Shown here piece after piece: positions 7,665-15,538 of a stretch of DNA of 64,000 bases. The notes beneath the pieces are model-generated. The model searched no databases. It was not told the DNA's origin and saw nothing but the letters and a program-made list of their open reading frames with translations. This stretch comes from Cryobacterium gelidum (GTDB lineage: Bacteria; Actinomycetota; Actinomycetes; Actinomycetales; Microbacteriaceae), in contig NZ_SOHL01000003.1 in the NCBI RefSeq assembly GCF_004403985.1, positions 259,212-323,211 on the forward strand, written 5' to 3'. The position numbers were made by a program, and so were the translations under genes. The first letter of the stretch is position 1. The number at the start of each line of letters is the position of its first letter.

Positions 7665-9344
7665 TCAACGCATACTGTTCGAGAGGACGAGACGTTCTTC
7701 GCGTCCCTTGGAATAAACCTCGGCAATGTACTCGCTGCAACGCCAGGCGTTGGCCATCATGGTCAGCGTCGGGTTCACGCCAGTGGCCGTTGGAAAGCCG
7801 GATCCATCCAGAACAAAAAGATTGTCCACTTCGTGGGCCTGCCCCCACTCGTTCAGCACGCTCTTGGCTGGGTCGGCACCCATACGGGCGGTGCCGTGCT
7901 GATGGCACGTGTTGCCAGTCATCTTGTCGAGGTAGACGGGAACGGTCTTGCGTGCTCCGGCCGCTTCCAGAATTTCGACGTTCTTGTCGACCTGCCATTT
8001 ACCCATGGCGATGTCGTTGCGGTGCGGGCTGTGCGTGATGCGCGCAACCGGCAGGCCGAAGGCGTCCTTAACCGTCGGGTCGAGGTCCACACGGTTGGAC
8101 TCCACCGGAAGGTCATGCAGGATTAGACCAATCTTCATCGCGTAGTTGTAGTAGTTGCGATCGGCATCCTTTAGCGCCTCGCCCCAGGTCGGACGGCCCG
8201 GAAAGACCCAGTTGATTGGATGGCAGGTTTGAGAGGCGGAGATGATGGAACCGCCGATGTGGCCACGGCTCTCGTCGGTCTCGTAGAACTCCAGCGAACC
8301 GCCGCTGATGTAGTTGCCGGCAAAGCCGTTGAGTGGCTCGTCAATGTCTTTGTCGAAGAGGCCTACCGCGAAGAGATATTCGTGGAAGGTAGCGTTCTTC
8401 CCCACTAGACCGCTGCCGTTGGCGAGGCCATCGGGAAACCGCGGGGACTTCGACATCAGCATAAGGCGGGCGGATTCGATGGCACCGAGAGTCAGAATGA
8501 CAACGCGCGCGTCCTGCTCCACTTCGTTGCCGTCCGGATCGATGTATATGACGCCAGTGGCTTTGCCGTCTCGACCCAACTTCACCGACTGCACAAAGCA
8601 CTCGGCGCGTACCTCCAGGTTCCCAGTTGCCACAGCTTCGGGAATGAAGGAGGTCAGGGTGTTGGAGCGGGCACCGCTCGGGTCACCGTACTGGTTCCAG
8701 AAACTGGTCTGATTGAACGGGTCGCGTCCATTGTGTTTGTTGGTCACCATGGCGTGAGGGATGGGGAAGGCGTTAATTCCCATTTTGTTGCAGGCATCGT
8801 AAAAGCGCTTGCCGTACTGAGTCGGTCGGAGAGGGGGGCTGGGGTACCCCTTGCTGCGGTGTGGTTCATATTTGTCAGCACCCGCGATGCCGGATACACC
8901 AAACGCCCACTCAACCTTGGTGAGGTAAGGCTCGAGGTGCTCATAACGAAAGGGCCAGTCCGCCAAGCTAGCGCCTTCGATGTCACCGTGAAGGGAACGC
9001 ATCATGAAGTCAGACTCGCGAGGGCGCGGTACCCAGCCGGCCCAGTGGTTGGTGCCACCGCCGACCATCTGCGGGAGAGGCGAGAAGGGGAACCTCTCCG
9101 CGACTGCGTTTTCGTCGTAGCGCACCGTGCGTGGGAACATTTTCGGGTCCGGCCACATGTAGTCACGATTTACAAACTTCAGTTCGTCGCCGGAATAATG
9201 CTCCAGGGGGCGCAGCCATGGACCACGGTCGAAGCCCACCACCTTCAGGCCAGCCTCAGCCAGCACTTTAACAGCGGTACCGCCGTTAGCCCCAAGCCCC
9301 ACGACAATCGCGTCGACGATCTCGGGCTTTTTCCGATTCAGCAT
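7665..9344 (-). CDS. GMC family oxidoreductase (FAD-dependent sugar/polyol dehydrogenase)
   Basis: This is the catalytic flavoprotein, 559 residues. The Rossmann FAD site is near the N-terminus (VGLGANGGTAV, about residues 15-25, then VVGFDRG). The C-terminal GMC domain contains HQHGTARMG near residue 495 and VNPTLTMMANAW near residue 530; the histidine in the first of these is a likely catalytic residue. Relatives oxidise gluconate, fructose or the 3-hydroxyl of glycosides and pass electrons to an acceptor. No signal peptide is present. With the subunit-3 partner directly downstream it probably oxidises the imported sugar or derivative; the exact substrate is open. Confidence 0.9.
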   Translation of the reverse strand: MLNRKKPEIVDAIVVGLGANGGTAVKVLAEAGLKVVGFDRGPWLRPLEHYSGDELKFVNRDYMWPDPKMFPRTVRYDENAVAERFPFSPLPQMVGGGTNHWAGWVPRPRESDFMMRSLHGDIEGASLADWPFRYEHLEPYLTKVEWAFGVSGIAGADKYEPHRSKGYPSPPLRPTQYGKRFYDACNKMGINAFPIPHAMVTNKHNGRDPFNQTSFWNQYGDPSGARSNTLTSFIPEAVATGNLEVRAECFVQSVKLGRDGKATGVIYIDPDGNEVEQDARVVILTLGAIESARLMLMSKSPRFPDGLANGSGLVGKNATFHEYLFAVGLFDKDIDEPLNGFAGNYISGGSLEFYETDESRGHIGGSIISASQTCHPINWVFPGRPTWGEALKDADRNYYNYAMKIGLILHDLPVESNRVDLDPTVKDAFGLPVARITHSPHRNDIAMGKWQVDKNVEILEAAGARKTVPVYLDKMTGNTCHQHGTARMGADPAKSVLNEWGQAHEVDNLFVLDGSGFPTATGVNPTLTMMANAWRCSEYIAEVYSKGREERLVLSNSMR

Positions 9345-9392
9345 GTTTGTTCTCCTCCTTGAGACGACGTTGGTGACTTCTTATTTGCTTTT

Positions 9393-9409
9393 GTTCAGGT
9401 CATCAGATG
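9393..9409. promoter_or_regulatory. Possible weak copy of the cluster operator upstream of the GMC gene
   Basis: GTTCAGGTCATCAGATG matches the reverse complement of the 10829-10845 motif in 12 of 17 positions and lies about 50 bases before the GMC start. The match is weaker than the other three. Confidence 0.25.
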
Positions 9410-9440
9410 CGGATGTCGTCGTCCGCCGGATGATCCGACG

Positions 9441-9477
9441 ATGAGTTGTCGGTGAAATGAACGAACCGGCAACTCAT
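9441..9477. terminator. Inverted repeat between DJ-1/PfpI gene and GMC gene
   Basis: ATGAGTTGTCGGT (9441-9453) pairs with ACCGGCAACTCAT (9465-9477) with one mismatch and an 11-base loop. It lies just past the stop of the DJ-1/PfpI gene and could end the isochorismatase/DJ-1 transcript, although no T-run follows. Confidence 0.5.
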
Positions 9478-9493
9478 CTGGGCCGCGTGCTAC

Positions 9494-10021
9494 CTAGTGA
9501 GTCTCGAGGTAGGAAACCAACGCCGCACCGAATGCGGGCAGATCTACCGGAGTGCGGGAGGTGATGACGTTGCCGTCTATGACAACTGATTCGTCAACCC
9601 AGACTCCCCCGGCGTTTTCCACATCATCTTTAATGGGCAGGTAGCCCGTTGCCTTTCGACCATTCTTGAGCACGCCAGCAGACGCCAAGATCCAACCGCC
9701 GTGGCAGATCGACGCAACAAGTTTGCCGGACTCGTGGGCATCACGAACGAGAGCGATCATCTCGGGGTGCAGCCTCATATTGTCGGGCGCGAAGCCACCC
9801 GGGACTACGACGGCGTCGAAATCTGCTGAGGTAACGTCCGCAGCGTCAACATCCACGTCCATCGGATAGTGCTCCTTGGAGTCGTAGCTCTTCTTGGTTC
9901 CACTACCGACGACGGTAACCTTCGCTCCGGCCTCTTCGAGGCGAAGCTTGGGGTACCAGCCTTCAAGGATCTGGTACTCATCCTCGATCAACAGAGCAAC
10001 GTTTTTTCCGGAAAGTGTCAT
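9494..10021 (-). CDS. DJ-1/PfpI family protein
   Basis: This 175-residue protein has the class I glutamine-amidotransferase-like fold of the PfpI/DJ-1 group. The nucleophilic cysteine sits in ASICHGGW, preceded by VVVPGGFAPDNMR, and an acidic residue lies near the N-terminus (LLIEDEYQ). Family members act as proteases, glyoxalases, deglycases or hydratases. The start ATG at 10021 (MTLSGKNV) is chosen because the longer reading runs back through the neighbouring hydrolase gene in another frame. It follows the isochorismatase-like gene by 58 bases on the same strand. Its role in the pathway is unknown; detoxification of a reactive carbonyl intermediate is one possibility. Confidence 0.85.
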   Translation of the reverse strand: MTLSGKNVALLIEDEYQILEGWYPKLRLEEAGAKVTVVGSGTKKSYDSKEHYPMDVDVDAADVTSADFDAVVVPGGFAPDNMRLHPEMIALVRDAHESGKLVASICHGGWILASAGVLKNGRKATGYLPIKDDVENAGGVWVDESVVIDGNVITSRTPVDLPAFGAALVSYLETH

Positions 10022-10079
10022 TACTGGTGTCCTTCTACATCTTGTCTTGTGGGGCGCGAGGGGTGAACGGCGAAGTGAA

Positions 10080-10784
10080 TTATTTGGCGAGCATCTCGAG
10101 GAACTCGATACTGGTGCGCACATCGCCGTGGTTGGCCTGAATGTTGCGCAGTGCTTCCCAGTGCTGGCCGTAACCGAGCGGGTCGTCCTGGCCCGAGGGG
10201 ATTGCTGCGGTGGTGTCTGCCAGCGCAATGATCTTGTAGTCCTGGTTTGCACCGTCGATAGCTGTAGCGATCTGGCAGTTGCCGGTGGAGAGACCGGCCA
10301 CGACGAGGGTGTCAGCACCAGCGCGCCGCATGTACTCGTTTAGCGGCGTACCGAAGAACGAGGAGAAGCGGTGCTTACGCATAACGGGTTCATCCGACGC
10401 CGGAACCAGTTCGTCGACTAGTTCGTCACCGCCGTTGCCCCAAGCGCCCGGGAAGTTGTCCAGCTGGCCCTCTAAGCCCCACTTGACGTCGGCAAATCCG
10501 GCGTCTTTACCATCGCCGCGCAGCCCCCAGAGGGACCAGACAACGGGGATACCGATCTCCCGGCAAGCATTGAGCACATTGAGGACCGGCTGAACGGTGT
10601 CTTTACCCTCCGGCGCGCCGCCGACGCTTTCAATGTACATGGCCCCGCCGACCTCGGCGCAGGCCTTCTGCATGTCGAGCACGAGCAACATCGTTTTCTT
10701 CGGGTCGATCGTAGGCGACACCCAGGAGGACCGATTGATTACTTTGTCAATGTTTTCGTATGTGAAATCGAGCGAGGACAACAT
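10080..10784 (-). CDS. Isochorismatase-family cysteine hydrolase
   Basis: This 234-residue hydrolase has the isochorismatase/nicotinamidase fold. The catalytic triad residues are visible: Asp in LLVLDMQKA, Lys in MRKHRFSSF, and Cys in GLSTGNCQIA. Enzymes with this triad cleave amide, carbamoyl or vinyl-ether bonds. The ATG at 10784 is preferred over a TTG six codons earlier because a purine-rich AAAAGAG lies just before it. It heads a two-gene unit with the DJ-1/PfpI gene. A copy of the shared cluster motif lies 45 bases upstream, which ties it to the importer regulon. Confidence 0.85.
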   Translation of the reverse strand: MLSSLDFTYENIDKVINRSSWVSPTIDPKKTMLLVLDMQKACAEVGGAMYIESVGGAPEGKDTVQPVLNVLNACREIGIPVVWSLWGLRGDGKDAGFADVKWGLEGQLDNFPGAWGNGGDELVDELVPASDEPVMRKHRFSSFFGTPLNEYMRRAGADTLVVAGLSTGNCQIATAIDGANQDYKIIALADTTAAIPSGQDDPLGYGQHWEALRNIQANHGDVRTSIEFLEMLAK

Positions 10785-10828
10785 TGTCTCTTTTCTATTC
10801 AAGATGTTGCGAAGGTAGGTTATCTGAT

Positions 10829-10845
10829 GGTCTGGTGGTCTGAAC
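10829..10845. promoter_or_regulatory. Candidate GntR operator upstream of the isochorismatase/DJ-1 unit
   Basis: GGTCTGGTGGTCTGAAC contains the direct repeat TGGTCTG-g-TGGTCTG (from 10828) and shares an exact 13-mer with 4729-4741. Its position just before the start codon fits a repressor site. Confidence 0.45.
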
Positions 10846-10846
10846 T

Positions 10847-11139
10847 ATGACACACGATTCGTAACGCAGTCAAACTTTTTTTCAAAGATGCAAGTCGAAG
10901 TTCCCGGATGGAGCCATGAGACAGTCAGTGGACGCACCGAAATTGAACGGTGGTTGCTTCTACTTGGGCCAGGACGAGCGTCTGCGCATCGCGGATCTGA
11001 GGTTGGGTACACCCTGCCAATCTGCTCCGAGAACCTGGTCTCGACGAACGAAATAGCCCCTTCATGGGGTTCTAGAGCCCGCGCTGGCAAGCCAGTTGGA
11101 CAGCATTTGAGCTACGCGTTTGGTTCGTGTCGACTGTGG
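10847..11139. other. Intergenic stretch without a recognisable gene
   Basis: Both strands contain only short open frames without family resemblance or a ribosome site. The stretch separates the catabolic cluster from mobile-element debris and may hold the promoter of the isochorismatase unit at its left end. Confidence 0.5.
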
Positions 11140-11390
11140 TCAACCACCGAGCACCGCGTCTAGGAACTCGGCCGTCACCCGGTCGACCATGTCAGCCGTG
11201 CCTACGTGGCTGTTCCTGGTGATCTGCTCGTTCGCGTGACCGAGCAGTCGTGAGGCCAGCACAATCCCAGCCGCCCGCTCAATGAGCATCGCGGCCGCGC
11301 GGCGGTAGATGCGCGTCGTGTACTCTTCCCCGTCAATACCCATCTCGACCGGATGAGTGCGCTCAGGCTCCACGAATGCGCGGGCAGGCG
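11140..11390 (-). pseudogene. Tyrosine recombinase (phage integrase) C-terminal remnant
   Basis: The last 80 or so codons read as the end of a site-specific tyrosine recombinase: RAAAMLIERAAGIVLAS, then the box II motif RLLGHANEQITR, then a tail MVDRVTAEFLDAVLG typical of actinobacterial integrases. The catalytic tyrosine expected after ITR is replaced (NSHV), the HxLRR box is corrupted, and there is no N-terminal part. The reading frame instead continues upstream into unrelated sequence that overlaps an istB remnant. It is therefore a dead fragment left by an integrative element. Confidence 0.65.
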
Positions 11391-11665
11391 CTCGTAGCAG
11401 CCAATCGGGAATCGCTGTAGATGCGGCCCATTCGCTGAAGGGGGACGTTGGAGCCGCAGGCGATGGATGCGCGTTCCTCCCGGGCTGTGATGATCTGGAC
11501 GAGCAATTCGGCGACGTAGCGGGCATGGGTGTGGTGTTGCCGGGCAACGGCATCAGCCAGGGGCTCGGCGAACTCCTGGCTGCCGGGCAGGTCCAGGGCC
11601 TTGCAGTCGGCGGTGATCGCGGCGTGCGCGGCCGGTTCGGTGGTCCTGGCGGTGGTGGTGCTCAT
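11391..11665 (-). pseudogene. IS21-family helper ATPase (istB) N-terminal remnant
   Basis: From an ATG at 11665 the translation starts MSTTTARTTEP and continues TADCKALDLPGSQEF and YVAELLVQIITAREERA. This matches the N-terminal, pre-ATPase part of IS21 IstB proteins (the stretch normally followed by the Walker A region). The similarity stops after about 75 residues, where the sequence passes into the integrase remnant in another frame. No Walker A motif is present. The remnant starts inside the stop codon of an upstream istA-like tail, the usual IS21 arrangement. Confidence 0.55.
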
Positions 11666-11814
11666 CAGGAACCTCCGAACGGAGTGAGGAGCTGCTCGGG
11701 GCGGGCCAGTGACGGGGCCTGACGTTCAGGCAGATGAATGGTCGGGGCGTGCCCCGTGACCGAGACGGGCGCCAACGAGGGAACGCTGGCGGTGGCGCAG
11801 GGTGCGTGAAACAT
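11665..11814 (-). pseudogene. Possible istA C-terminal tail (IS21)
   Basis: The frame ending in TGA at 11665-11667 reads HAPTIHLPERQAPSLARPEQ then LLTPFGGS. This resembles the extreme C-terminus of IS21 transposases, and its stop overlaps the istB start (TGATGA). Only about 49 codons are open. The assignment rests on the overlap geometry and a short resemblance, so it is tentative. Confidence 0.35.
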
Positions 11815-11956
11815 TCATAGCGCGCAGGCCGCAGAGCGGAACGTGGCGCAATATCAAATCTCGACGTTTCCTGACCTACCGACTACCAGCGTTTCGTCAG
11901 GATCGCGGTCGGTGTTGCTCAGACAGCCGGACTAATCGCGACCGACCGACGCCCAA

Positions 11957-12922
11957 TTAAGACCAGATTCGGGCGGCTCGGGCGTTGTTTTCCTGGCGCG
12001 CAGCCAGCGCTTCCTCCATGTTCACAGCGACGAATCGGGTCTTCGTGCCCGGCGCGCAACGCGCGACCAGATCCATATCCGCGGAGATGACCGTGGCGAC
12101 CATAGCGTACCCGCCGCCGGAGACAGCGTCGCGGTGCAGGATGATGGGCTGGGTACCGCCGGGAATTTGAATGGAACCGACAGCGTATCCGGCGTCGACG
12201 ATATTCGAAGGATCCTGCCCGGCTCCGAAGGGCTGCTCGCGGTCTTTCCACTCAACTCCGGGTCCGCTGTACCGTAGTCCCATCCGGTCAGCAACAGGAG
12301 TTAGCATCCATTCGCTGTTCAACAGGCTGTCCAATCCTTTGGCAGAAAGGTTGTGATCGTACAGCCCGAGCATGACGCGCACCTTCACATCCTTGGAAAA
12401 GACGGGACGATCATCAACGGCGATGGACGTGACCACTGGGAGGCCGTTATCTGAGCCGACACCAACCGGAACCACGTCTCCGGCAACGAGCGCACGCCCG
12501 TCGACTCCCCCGATGGCTCCGATGGGATAGGTCGAGCGCGAACCGAGAACCTCCGGAACATCGATTCCACCGTGCACGGCGATAAAGTACTTGGTGCCGC
12601 CCTGGATCACACCGAATTTCAGCTCGTCTCCAGCCAAAAGCTCGATCCGTTCGTATTGGGGTATGAGCTGGCCGTTGACGAACACATCGACCGGAGCCCC
12701 CGTTACCGCAATGACCGCGTTGGTTGTGGACACGAGTTTGGGACCGATATAGGTGCACTCCAGCACCGCATCAGACACCGTGTTACCGACTAGACGGTTG
12801 GCGAGAGTGGCCGAATACTGGTCCATCGACCCGCCCTGCGGAAGGCCAAATTTGTAGTAACCGATACGTCCCTGGTCTTGCGCTGTTGTGGACAAGCCGG
12901 GCTCGAGAACGTCAAATGCCAT
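11957..12922 (-). CDS. pxpC: 5-oxoprolinase subunit C / KipA-type carboxyltransferase domain protein
   Basis: This 321-residue protein of the AHS2/KipA (PxpC) family forms, with PxpB and PxpA, the prokaryotic ATP-dependent 5-oxoprolinase that converts pyroglutamate to glutamate. The same fold is the carboxyltransferase half of urea carboxylase. Typical N-terminal motifs are LEPGLSTTAQDQGRIGY and GLPQGGSMDQ; AVTGAPVDVFVNG follows near residue 75. The start ATG at 12922 is supported by family alignment (MAFDVLEPG) and overlaps the pxpB stop by 11 bases, so the two are coupled. It is the last gene of the operon. Confidence 0.9.
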   Translation of the reverse strand: MAFDVLEPGLSTTAQDQGRIGYYKFGLPQGGSMDQYSATLANRLVGNTVSDAVLECTYIGPKLVSTTNAVIAVTGAPVDVFVNGQLIPQYERIELLAGDELKFGVIQGGTKYFIAVHGGIDVPEVLGSRSTYPIGAIGGVDGRALVAGDVVPVGVGSDNGLPVVTSIAVDDRPVFSKDVKVRVMLGLYDHNLSAKGLDSLLNSEWMLTPVADRMGLRYSGPGVEWKDREQPFGAGQDPSNIVDAGYAVGSIQIPGGTQPIILHRDAVSGGGYAMVATVISADMDLVARCAPGTKTRFVAVNMEEALAARQENNARAARIWS

Positions 12923-13805
12923 TGAGTGCCTCCAGAAGCGACAAGGTGTACTTATTGGGGTCGGCCAGGGCCGCACTCAAATCGAAATCAATGGGTGTTT
13001 GTCGGTACCGGAAGGTTCCGGCATCGACCTCTGTCTGGATGCGCCGATATTCTGCCTCGTCAATCGGCTTGAACTTCACAATGTCACCCGGCTTGAAGAA
13101 AATCATGAAGTCCGAGAAGTCGTCCAGTCGCTGGGCCGGATCGAAGATCGGGGCGGCCGCCACGCCGAACATCTGATACCCACCGGCACCGCGCACCGAG
13201 TAGATGCAGCTGAAGCAGCCTCCGTAGCCGACCGTCAGCGCCGGGGTATCCGTGCGGGGGCTGAGATATTTGGGAACCTGGAGTTGTTGCTCGCGCTCGA
13301 CCAGCTGGTAGAGAAAGGGCAGACCGGCCACAAAGCCCACCATGGATACCAGCCACGGAGTTTCATGGTGCCGTTTGATGAATTCCTCGGCATCGGCCAG
13401 CCCATTCACCTCCGCGGCATAGTCCAGGTCGTTGCCTTCGGGCCGCTGATGGTAGCCCTCACGGAACCGGGCACCGGTTTCGTTCGTGTACGGGTCGTTG
13501 TACCAAACGGGGATCTCGATGATGCGCGTTCGGAGAACCTTGTCGGTGGCCGCTCGCACCTCCTGCTCCAGGGCGCGTACTGCTCGTTCGAGTTGTTGCC
13601 AGTCCAGGATGTCCGGGTCGAACCGCACCAGGAGTGACGCGTTGGCCGGGCAGATATCCACGATGCCCGCGAGTTGCTGCAATTCCAAGGCATTCGCGAT
13701 GCTGTTGGAGATGAAGTTGGCTTCGAGTGACATGCCCTCAGTGATTTCGACAAAGAGAAATTCGTCGCCACCCCAGGTGTATCGGGCCATGGTCTGCTGC
13801 ATCAT
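12912..13805 (-). CDS. pxpB: 5-oxoprolinase subunit B / KipI-type protein
   Basis: This 297-residue protein of the AHS1/KipI (PxpB) family is the partner of PxpC in 5-oxoprolinase and the second carboxyltransferase-like domain of urea carboxylase. Diagnostic pieces are PVWYNDPYTNETG, DEFIKRH-type text (EEFIKRHHET), the glycine-rich YGGCFSCIYSVRGAGGYQMFG and FKPGDIVKF. At nearly 300 residues it is longer than the roughly 220-residue KipI of Bacillus. The gene overlaps the biotin carboxylase gene by 4 bases and pxpC by 11, consistent with a multi-subunit complex. Confidence 0.88.
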   Translation of the reverse strand: MMQQTMARYTWGGDEFLFVEITEGMSLEANFISNSIANALELQQLAGIVDICPANASLLVRFDPDILDWQQLERAVRALEQEVRAATDKVLRTRIIEIPVWYNDPYTNETGARFREGYHQRPEGNDLDYAAEVNGLADAEEFIKRHHETPWLVSMVGFVAGLPFLYQLVEREQQLQVPKYLSPRTDTPALTVGYGGCFSCIYSVRGAGGYQMFGVAAAPIFDPAQRLDDFSDFMIFFKPGDIVKFKPIDEAEYRRIQTEVDAGTFRYRQTPIDFDLSAALADPNKYTLSLLEALNGI

Positions 13806-15157
13806 GCGGCGTCTCCCAACGGGCTTAAGACGGTCTCGATGTATTTGGTGTGGTGGTTGACCTCGGCGAAGTCATCCAGGGCAACCAGTGCGCGGAGCAG
13901 CCCGATGGTGGTTTTGACACCGTCAATCTGCGCTTCGTCAAGGGCCCGTTGCGACCGGGCGATGGCCAGCTCCCGTGTCGGTGCCCAGACGATGATCTTG
14001 CCGAGCAACGAATCGTAAAACGGGGCCACGGTCTTGCCCGCGGTGAAACCGAAATCCGAACGTACGCCCGCGCCTCCGGGCAGGGTCATGGCCTTGATCA
14101 GGCCGGGGCTCGGCATGAAGTTGTTGTCGGGATCTTCTGCGTTGATGCGAAATTCCAGCGCGTGGCCGACGAAGTGAACGTCACTCTGCGTGATGTCGAG
14201 CTTCTGACCGGCGGCGATTCGCAACTGCTCACGCACCAGGTCCATTCCGGTGATGGCCTCGGTGATGGTGTGTTCTACCTGAATACGCGTGTTCATCTCA
14301 ATGAACGCGACCTCATGGCTGGCCGGATCGTAAAGAAACTCGATGGTACCCACGCCGACATAGTTCGCCTTGCGCGCCAGCTCCACCGATGAGTCGCGCA
14401 TCCGTTCCCGTACGGCGTCCGGCAGGCTGGGCGCTGGGGCTTCCTCCAGAATTTTCTGCTGCCGGCGCTGCATGGAGCAGTCTCGGTCCCCGAGGTGCAC
14501 GTACGTCTCACCGTCTCCCAGAATCTGCACCTCAACGTGGCGGGCCTGCGTCACGAACTTCTCGAAGTACACATCGGAAGAGTTGAAGGCACCGAGCGCT
14601 TCCGCCTGCGCTATCTCCACCGTCGCGCGCAACTGTGCCGAGTCTTCCACCAGACGGATGCCGCGCCCCCCACCCCCTGCAGACGCCTTGACCACCAGGG
14701 GGTATCCGATGCGTGCCGCAATGGCTTCGAGATCATCGTCGTCCTGCAGTGCCGTTTCGGTACCGGGGAGAGTCGGAACACCAGCGTCGAGCGCCGCCCG
14801 TCGAGCACGGGACTTGTCTCCCATGAGTTCGATCGACTCCGGGGAGGGCCCCACCCAGATAAGACCGGCGGCAAGTACCTTGCGAGCGAACTCGGCATTC
14901 TCGGACAGGAAACCGTAACCGGGATGAACGGCATCCACGCCGCTGGCGAGGGCGGCCTTCAACACGGCATCGTGGTTGAGATAGCTGAGCCCCGCCGGGG
15001 CCGGCCCCACCACGATGACCTCATCGGCCAGGTCTGCGGCGAGAGAGGCTTTGTCGGCTTCGCTCACGACCGCGACGGTCACGAGCCCCATTTCGCGAGC
15101 GGTACGGATGATTCGAACGGCGATTTCGCCGCGATTGGCTACGAGGAGTTTTTTCAT
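13802..15157 (-). CDS. Biotin carboxylase (AccC-type)
   Basis: This 451-residue ATP-grasp enzyme uses ATP and bicarbonate to carboxylate biotin on a carrier protein. Visible features are the N-terminal VANRGEIAVRIIRTA, HPGYGFLSENAEFA near residue 85, the glycine-rich ATP loop ASAGGGGRGIRL near residue 165, FIEMNTRIQVEHTITE near residue 285 (catalytic EMN and RIQVEH), and FRINAEDP near residue 335. Length and motifs are full and intact. It sits between the BCCP gene and pxpB, so it probably serves the pxp complex rather than fatty-acid synthesis. Confidence 0.92.
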   Translation of the reverse strand: MKKLLVANRGEIAVRIIRTAREMGLVTVAVVSEADKASLAADLADEVIVVGPAPAGLSYLNHDAVLKAALASGVDAVHPGYGFLSENAEFARKVLAAGLIWVGPSPESIELMGDKSRARRAALDAGVPTLPGTETALQDDDDLEAIAARIGYPLVVKASAGGGGRGIRLVEDSAQLRATVEIAQAEALGAFNSSDVYFEKFVTQARHVEVQILGDGETYVHLGDRDCSMQRRQQKILEEAPAPSLPDAVRERMRDSSVELARKANYVGVGTIEFLYDPASHEVAFIEMNTRIQVEHTITEAITGMDLVREQLRIAAGQKLDITQSDVHFVGHALEFRINAEDPDNNFMPSPGLIKAMTLPGGAGVRSDFGFTAGKTVAPFYDSLLGKIIVWAPTRELAIARSQRALDEAQIDGVKTTIGLLRALVALDDFAEVNHHTKYIETVLSPLGDAA

Positions 15158-15225
15158 TGAGTCTTCCAGTGAGTCGAGTGAAACGTGATCGATGGCGGGG
15201 CGGCGCGGATCTCTGCAGACGACGT

Positions 15226-15462
15226 TCAGGAGGTGAGGGCGATCACGTCACCGGGGTTGACGACGCCGAAGTCGTCGACCTCAAATTTTTCGAGCACACC
15301 GTCGAATTCGGCGCGCACTTCGCTGAATTGCTTCATAATCTCCACGAGGCCGATGGTCTGCCCTGCCGAGACGGTATCGCCCTCGTTGATGTAGGGGTCT
15401 TTGCCCGGACCGGGCTTGCGATAGAAAATTCCGGGAAGCGGGGAGATGATCTGGTGGCTCAT
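15226..15462 (-). CDS. Biotin carboxyl carrier protein (small, pxp-associated)
   Basis: This 78-residue protein is a bare biotinyl domain. It has the beta-barrel layout ISPLPGIFYRKPGPG, then DTVSAGQTIGLVEIMKQF with the biotin-accepting lysine in EIMK (canonical EAMK), then DGVLEKFEVDDFGVVNPGD. The ATG at 15462 (MSHQII) is chosen because the domain starts directly there and the extra upstream frame overlaps pxpA. It has no proline-rich linker or N-terminal domain, unlike E. coli AccB. It lies 76 bases after pxpA and 68 bases before the biotin carboxylase gene and probably carries carboxybiotin between that enzyme and PxpBC. Confidence 0.88.
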   Translation of the reverse strand: MSHQIISPLPGIFYRKPGPGKDPYINEGDTVSAGQTIGLVEIMKQFSEVRAEFDGVLEKFEVDDFGVVNPGDVIALTS

Positions 15463-15538
15463 GGGTTCACTTTCATCGAGCGGTTGGGAGTGGAAACGCA
15501 CGCGGAAGCCGCTCGGGGCACCCATCGGGCGTGGTGAA

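Noticed and set aside
8838-8853. GCTGGGGTACC match to the tRNA-Gln 3' end
   Set aside because: Only 11 bases match and it lies inside the GMC coding region, so it is not a credible attachment repeat.
9494-10318. 274-residue version of the DJ-1/PfpI protein
   Set aside because: The first 99 residues are out-of-frame translation of the isochorismatase-like gene; the domain begins at the ATG at 10021.
10845-11163. Two overlapping frames of 81 and 91 residues
   Set aside because: No ribosome site, no family resemblance, atypical codon use.
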